From positions 124,001-188,000 of the forward strand of contig JANQHI010000052.1 in the NCBI GenBank assembly GCA_028282705.1: 64,000 bases of DNA, given 5' to 3'. Positions 61,030 to 64,000 of the stretch are shown here, piece after piece. The translations under genes were made by a program, and so were the position numbers. Position 1 is the first letter of the stretch, and each line of letters starts with the position of its first letter. Source of the stretch: Prolixibacteraceae bacterium (GTDB lineage Bacteria; Bacteroidota; Bacteroidia; Bacteroidales; Prolixibacteraceae). Below the pieces are notes generated by a model. It had not been told where the DNA came from and ran no database searches. It saw nothing but the letters and a program-made list of their open reading frames with translations.

Positions 61030-62397
61030 TTAAGCTTTTGCTACTTTTCTTGCGTCAATTCTTTGTGTTACCAGCCTAAAAATAAACAAACCAACTGCAG
61101 CAGTTAACCCAATAGCCACAAAATAATACCATATAACATGTGCATCACCATAGTGTGTTGCTCTTTGGGCTTCTGTCAATAAGCTGCCCGAATCAACACC
61201 TTCCAGGTTTACTTTACTCAGCTGTTCGCTGGTAAGCAATGTTTTAGGATCAGGGCAATAAGCATCAAGTAAAAATCCTGACATGAAGAAACCTATTAAA
61301 GCCGAAAAGAATGAATGTAAGTGGCTAAATCCCAGGTAAACCCCCTCCTCTCCTTTTGGTGCTTGCAAAGAGAAATATTCTAGAAACCTTGGGGATATAA
61401 AACATTCTGCCAACCCTTGTATTCCAATCCCTACAATCATCATTAATGTAACAGGGTGCAAAAACATGCCCAAAATCTCTATGTTCCCTCCTCCAAATGC
61501 CTGGCTGGAGGCCATTGCCAATGCAGAAAATGGCATTAATATCATTCCAAATAGCATGGATGTTACAGCAGTGTATTTTTTCATCCATTGAGTGATTAAT
61601 ACTACAAAAATTACAACTACCAAAGGATTCACATTTGCTAACCATTCAGGTCTTGCTGCTTCCCCTAAAAGCCTAATGACATATTTAGGCATTGTAGCAT
61701 AAAGCTGATGTTGTATGGTCCAAAAACCTGTTACTATAAGGGTTAAAATAATTAGGCGTGGAGCCATGAATATCTTTACAAGAGACCTTCCAACATCTTT
61801 CAATGATTTTCCCTCATGGGTATTATCTACTTTTTTAAATACAAAAATTGCAAAAAGCAGTGCACAAAATGACATGGCAGAAGAGAAGAAGTTAACATAC
61901 TCAAGTCCAATGCCTTGCCTGATATAGGGAACAAATGTTTTCCCACTGAATGCACCTATGTTTACAACCCAGTAAAAAAGGGAATAAGCCCTGGCCCTGT
62001 TTGCTTCAGTGGTTACTTTTGCAACAGTACCTGTGATCAATGGTTTTACAAAGGAAGCCCCTATCAATAATATGATTAGGAAAAATATGACCAGTATTTT
62101 GGAATCAAACAAACCAAGGAAAAAATACCCAATGGTTAATAAAGAAAAAGCTACAATTAGCCCATTCTTAAACCCTATTTTGTCAACTATTGCACCAACA
62201 AATGGTGGCAAAAAGTAGATGCCTGCAAAAAAGATACCTGCGACAATACCTGTTTCTTTATCTGTAAAACCAACTATATCAGTCAAATACAGTGTTAATA
62301 CTATAAAAAAACCATAATATGCAGCCCTTTCAAAAAGCTCAACAATATTAGCAACCCAAAATGCCCTTGGAAATTTCCAGCTTTCTTTTCTTTCCAT
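61030..62397 (-). CDS. MFS transporter, POT-like
   Basis: A 455-residue membrane protein with about twelve hydrophobic segments. The first helix region (ANIVELFERAAYYGFFIVLT) matches the start of proton-dependent oligopeptide (POT) and related MFS transporters; FVKPLITGTVAKVT and FYWVVNIGAFSG fit the same group. It is a proton-coupled importer or exporter with unknown substrate, in the inner membrane. The ExxERFxYY-like motif is partly kept as ELFERAAYY. Chromosomal gene right of the element; the tRNA-Leu gene lies upstream on the chromosome in sequence order but is read in the same direction. Confidence 0.82.
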   Translation of the reverse strand: MERKESWKFPRAFWVANIVELFERAAYYGFFIVLTLYLTDIVGFTDKETGIVAGIFFAGIYFLPPFVGAIVDKIGFKNGLIVAFSLLTIGYFFLGLFDSKILVIFFLIILLIGASFVKPLITGTVAKVTTEANRARAYSLFYWVVNIGAFSGKTFVPYIRQGIGLEYVNFFSSAMSFCALLFAIFVFKKVDNTHEGKSLKDVGRSLVKIFMAPRLIILTLIVTGFWTIQHQLYATMPKYVIRLLGEAARPEWLANVNPLVVVIFVVLITQWMKKYTAVTSMLFGMILMPFSALAMASSQAFGGGNIEILGMFLHPVTLMMIVGIGIQGLAECFISPRFLEYFSLQAPKGEEGVYLGFSHLHSFFSALIGFFMSGFLLDAYCPDPKTLLTSEQLSKVNLEGVDSGSLLTEAQRATHYGDAHVIWYYFVAIGLTAAVGLFIFRLVTQRIDARKVAKA

Positions 62398-62581
62398 TGT
62401 TCAATTTTTAAATTAAAGGAAACAAAAATAATAGCTTAAGTGGATATTCAAAGCCTTAATATGCTGCTAAACATTTTGATCCTTGCTATTTTGCCTACCT
62501 CGTAATTTTTTATTTAACTTTAATAATCAAATCATTTGGTGATTAAACACTAAATATTTCATAGTAATTAGATTAGCTTAT

Positions 62582-63157
62582 ATGGATAACCAAACAAGCA
62601 AGTTGTTGTTCTCAAAAATTCGTGACGGTGACGAAAAAGCTTTCAAAAAACTGTTTCAAGAGTATTATTCATCACTTTGTTACTTTGCTACGCAATTTTT
62701 AAATGATGATAGTGTTGCTGAAGGAATTGTACAGGAGGTATTCTTAAAAATATGGGAAAAAAAGAAGGTAATTGAGATTAATACCTCTCTTAAACAATAT
62801 TTATTCCGCTCAGTAAGAAATTCATGCTTGAATATAATACAACATGATAAGGTTAAAAAACAATATGCAGAGCAAGTCATGGGGAATTCAAAACAGAATA
62901 TTGATTTTTCTAAGTATTATTTAGAAGTTGGTTTAGCCCAGAAAATAGAAGAAAGTATCAATTCATTACCCCAAAAGAGAAAAGAAATCTTCAAACTAAG
63001 TAAAGAGGATGGTTTGAAATACAAGGAAATTGCTGATAAATTAAACATTTCAGTGAAAACAGTTGAGGTTCAGATGGGTTTAGCCTTAAAAACTTTGCGT
63101 GAAAAATTAAAAAATTACCAGAATCTGTTGGCCTTATTTTACATTTTTCAAAAATAG
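62582..63157 (+). CDS. ECF RNA polymerase sigma factor, Bacteroidetes FecI-like
   Basis: A 191-residue sigma-70 family factor: region 2 (AFKKLFQEYYSSLCYFATQF, AEGIVQEVFLKIWEKK) and region 4 (SLPQKRKEIFKLSKEDGLKY, EIADKLNISVKTVEVQM) are clear. Such factors usually control a TonB-receptor operon together with a FecR anti-sigma factor, and a fecR-like gene starts 40 bp downstream. The regulated operon is probably just outside the window. Confidence 0.92.
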   Translation: MDNQTSKLLFSKIRDGDEKAFKKLFQEYYSSLCYFATQFLNDDSVAEGIVQEVFLKIWEKKKVIEINTSLKQYLFRSVRNSCLNIIQHDKVKKQYAEQVMGNSKQNIDFSKYYLEVGLAQKIEESINSLPQKRKEIFKLSKEDGLKYKEIADKLNISVKTVEVQMGLALKTLREKLKNYQNLLALFYIFQK

Positions 63158-63197
63158 GATAGGGGTATTTAATGTTTATCATGTCAATATTTGTGAA

Positions 63198-64000
63198 ATG
63201 AGAAAAGAAATGAACATAGAAAATTGCGGCTGGAGCCTTGTGGCAAAATATTTAAACCACGAGGCAAGTGAAGAGGAGTCAAAAATAGTGGAGGCTTGGT
63301 TAAAATCTTCTGATGTTAACCATGAAAGCTTCCAGCATGCAAAGCAAGTACTTGAAAAATCAGAAATATATTTGAAATCCAGGCAATTCAATACTAAAAA
63401 AGCCTGGAGTACAATTCAGCCTTCCATCAGTAAGCAGAAAGTAAAAACAATTGGGCAGGTTTCTAAAGTGAAGAACAAAGCCATGAAAACAATACTAAGA
63501 TATGCTGCTGCTATTATCATTTTTGCTGCTGTTGGAAGTTTAGTTTACTATTTTGGGAGCCCTGAAAATCCTTCCAGAATTGAACAGGTTGCTTCTTTAG
63601 ATAAACAAATCTTGGAAGAAGTTTTATTGCCTGACGGTTCTTTAGTTACATTAAATGGAAATTCAAAATTAACTTATCCTTCTGTTTTTGAAGGGGAAAC
63701 CAGGGAAGTAACTATTATGGGCGAGGCTTTTTTTGATGTGGCATCTAACCAATCAAAACCTTTTATAATAGTAGCTGGGCAGGCAAAAATAAAAGTGGTT
63801 GGGACATCATTCAATGTATTTGCATACCCTGAAGAAGAAACAGTTGAGGTTGTTGTTAAAACAGGGAAAGTTGAAGTTTCCCATATTTCTAAAAAACCTC
63901 ATGGAAAAGAGCAAATAGTTTTAGCTCCAGGAGAAAAAGTCACACTGGATAAAAACAAAAATACATTGCAGAAATCACTTAATGAAAACCCTAATTACAC
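63198..64000 (+). CDS. FecR-family anti-sigma factor (3' end outside window)
   Basis: An open frame from ATG 63198 continues to the window end, at least 267 residues. The N-terminal cytoplasmic part (AKYLNHEASEEESKIVEAWL) should hold the sigma factor; a membrane helix lies near residues 97-117 (LRYAAAIIIFAAVGSLVYYF). The periplasmic part carries the FecR domain (EEVLLPDGSLVTLNGNSKL, REVTIMGEAFFDVASN, VVGTSFNVFAYPEEETVEV). It should relay a signal from a TonB receptor to the ECF sigma factor encoded upstream. The C-terminal part is not visible. Confidence 0.9.
   Translation, partial: MRKEMNIENCGWSLVAKYLNHEASEEESKIVEAWLKSSDVNHESFQHAKQVLEKSEIYLKSRQFNTKKAWSTIQPSISKQKVKTIGQVSKVKNKAMKTILRYAAAIIIFAAVGSLVYYFGSPENPSRIEQVASLDKQILEEVLLPDGSLVTLNGNSKLTYPSVFEGETREVTIMGEAFFDVASNQSKPFIIVAGQAKIKVVGTSFNVFAYPEEETVEVVVKTGKVEVSHISKKPHGKEQIVLAPGEKVTLDKNKNTLQKSLNENPNY

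Overview
The window is AT-rich DNA from a member of the Bacteroidota, most likely an environmental Bacteroidales or Marinilabiliales relative. Evidence: promoters of the TAnnTTTG type, a type IX secretion gene (porZ), a TonB-dependent receptor paired with a lipoprotein, DUF4271 and DUF4252 proteins, a Bacteroidetes-type ECF sigma/FecR pair, and an Arm-domain tyrosine integrase typical of the phylum.

Bases 1-28,190 are chromosomal backbone. An aromatic amino acid operon (tyrA plus a DAHP synthase/chorismate mutase fusion) sits behind an unusually clear attenuator whose leader peptide carries eight aromatic residues in a row. Then come aldehyde dehydrogenase, rnpA, hemD, DUF4271, a tRNA-dihydrouridine synthase, polA, queD, a DUF4252 protein, a padR/pspC pair, a small secreted protein with WMLDD repeats, a TonB receptor with a repeat lipoprotein, nadA, a SASA-type esterase, an AlkD-like gene split by a 162-bp MITE-like insertion, rdgB-porZ-recO, a Memo/AMMECR1 fusion, a SPOR lipoprotein and vsr. 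Backbone resumes after 60,961 with a POT-like MFS transporter and a sigma/anti-sigma pair that runs off the window.

Bases 28,193-60,934 are an integrative mobilizable element of about 32.7 kb in tRNA-Leu(CAA). Its ends are a 63-bp direct repeat (59 identical) of the tRNA 3' portion. The integrase lies just inside the left end, and a 28-bp repeat of probable integrase arm sites occurs inside both ends. A mobilization block (37.4-44.1 kb) encodes a relaxase, a MobC-like accessory protein, a coupling ATPase and several small proteins, but no type IV secretion channel, so transfer would need a helper. The rest is cargo that looks like defence or conflict genes: Fic, a TolB-like/TPR membrane protein, a radical SAM-SPASM cluster with an overlooked 46-codon ORF as possible peptide substrate, a NACHT-like/pentapeptide NTPase, a DUF4062-TPR protein, a SymE-like/DUF7222 convergent pair, and a Gabija-like pair (OLD nuclease plus UvrD helicase).

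Near the right end there are two convergent XerD-like recombinases and a tRNA-Pro 3' fragment flanked by a 15-bp direct repeat. This looks like a second, apparently intact attP, so the element may have two integration systems or contain an older nested element. The strongest candidates for undescribed biology are the radical SAM/MinD-like/membrane-protein cluster (44.2-48.9 kb) and this dual-address integration layout.
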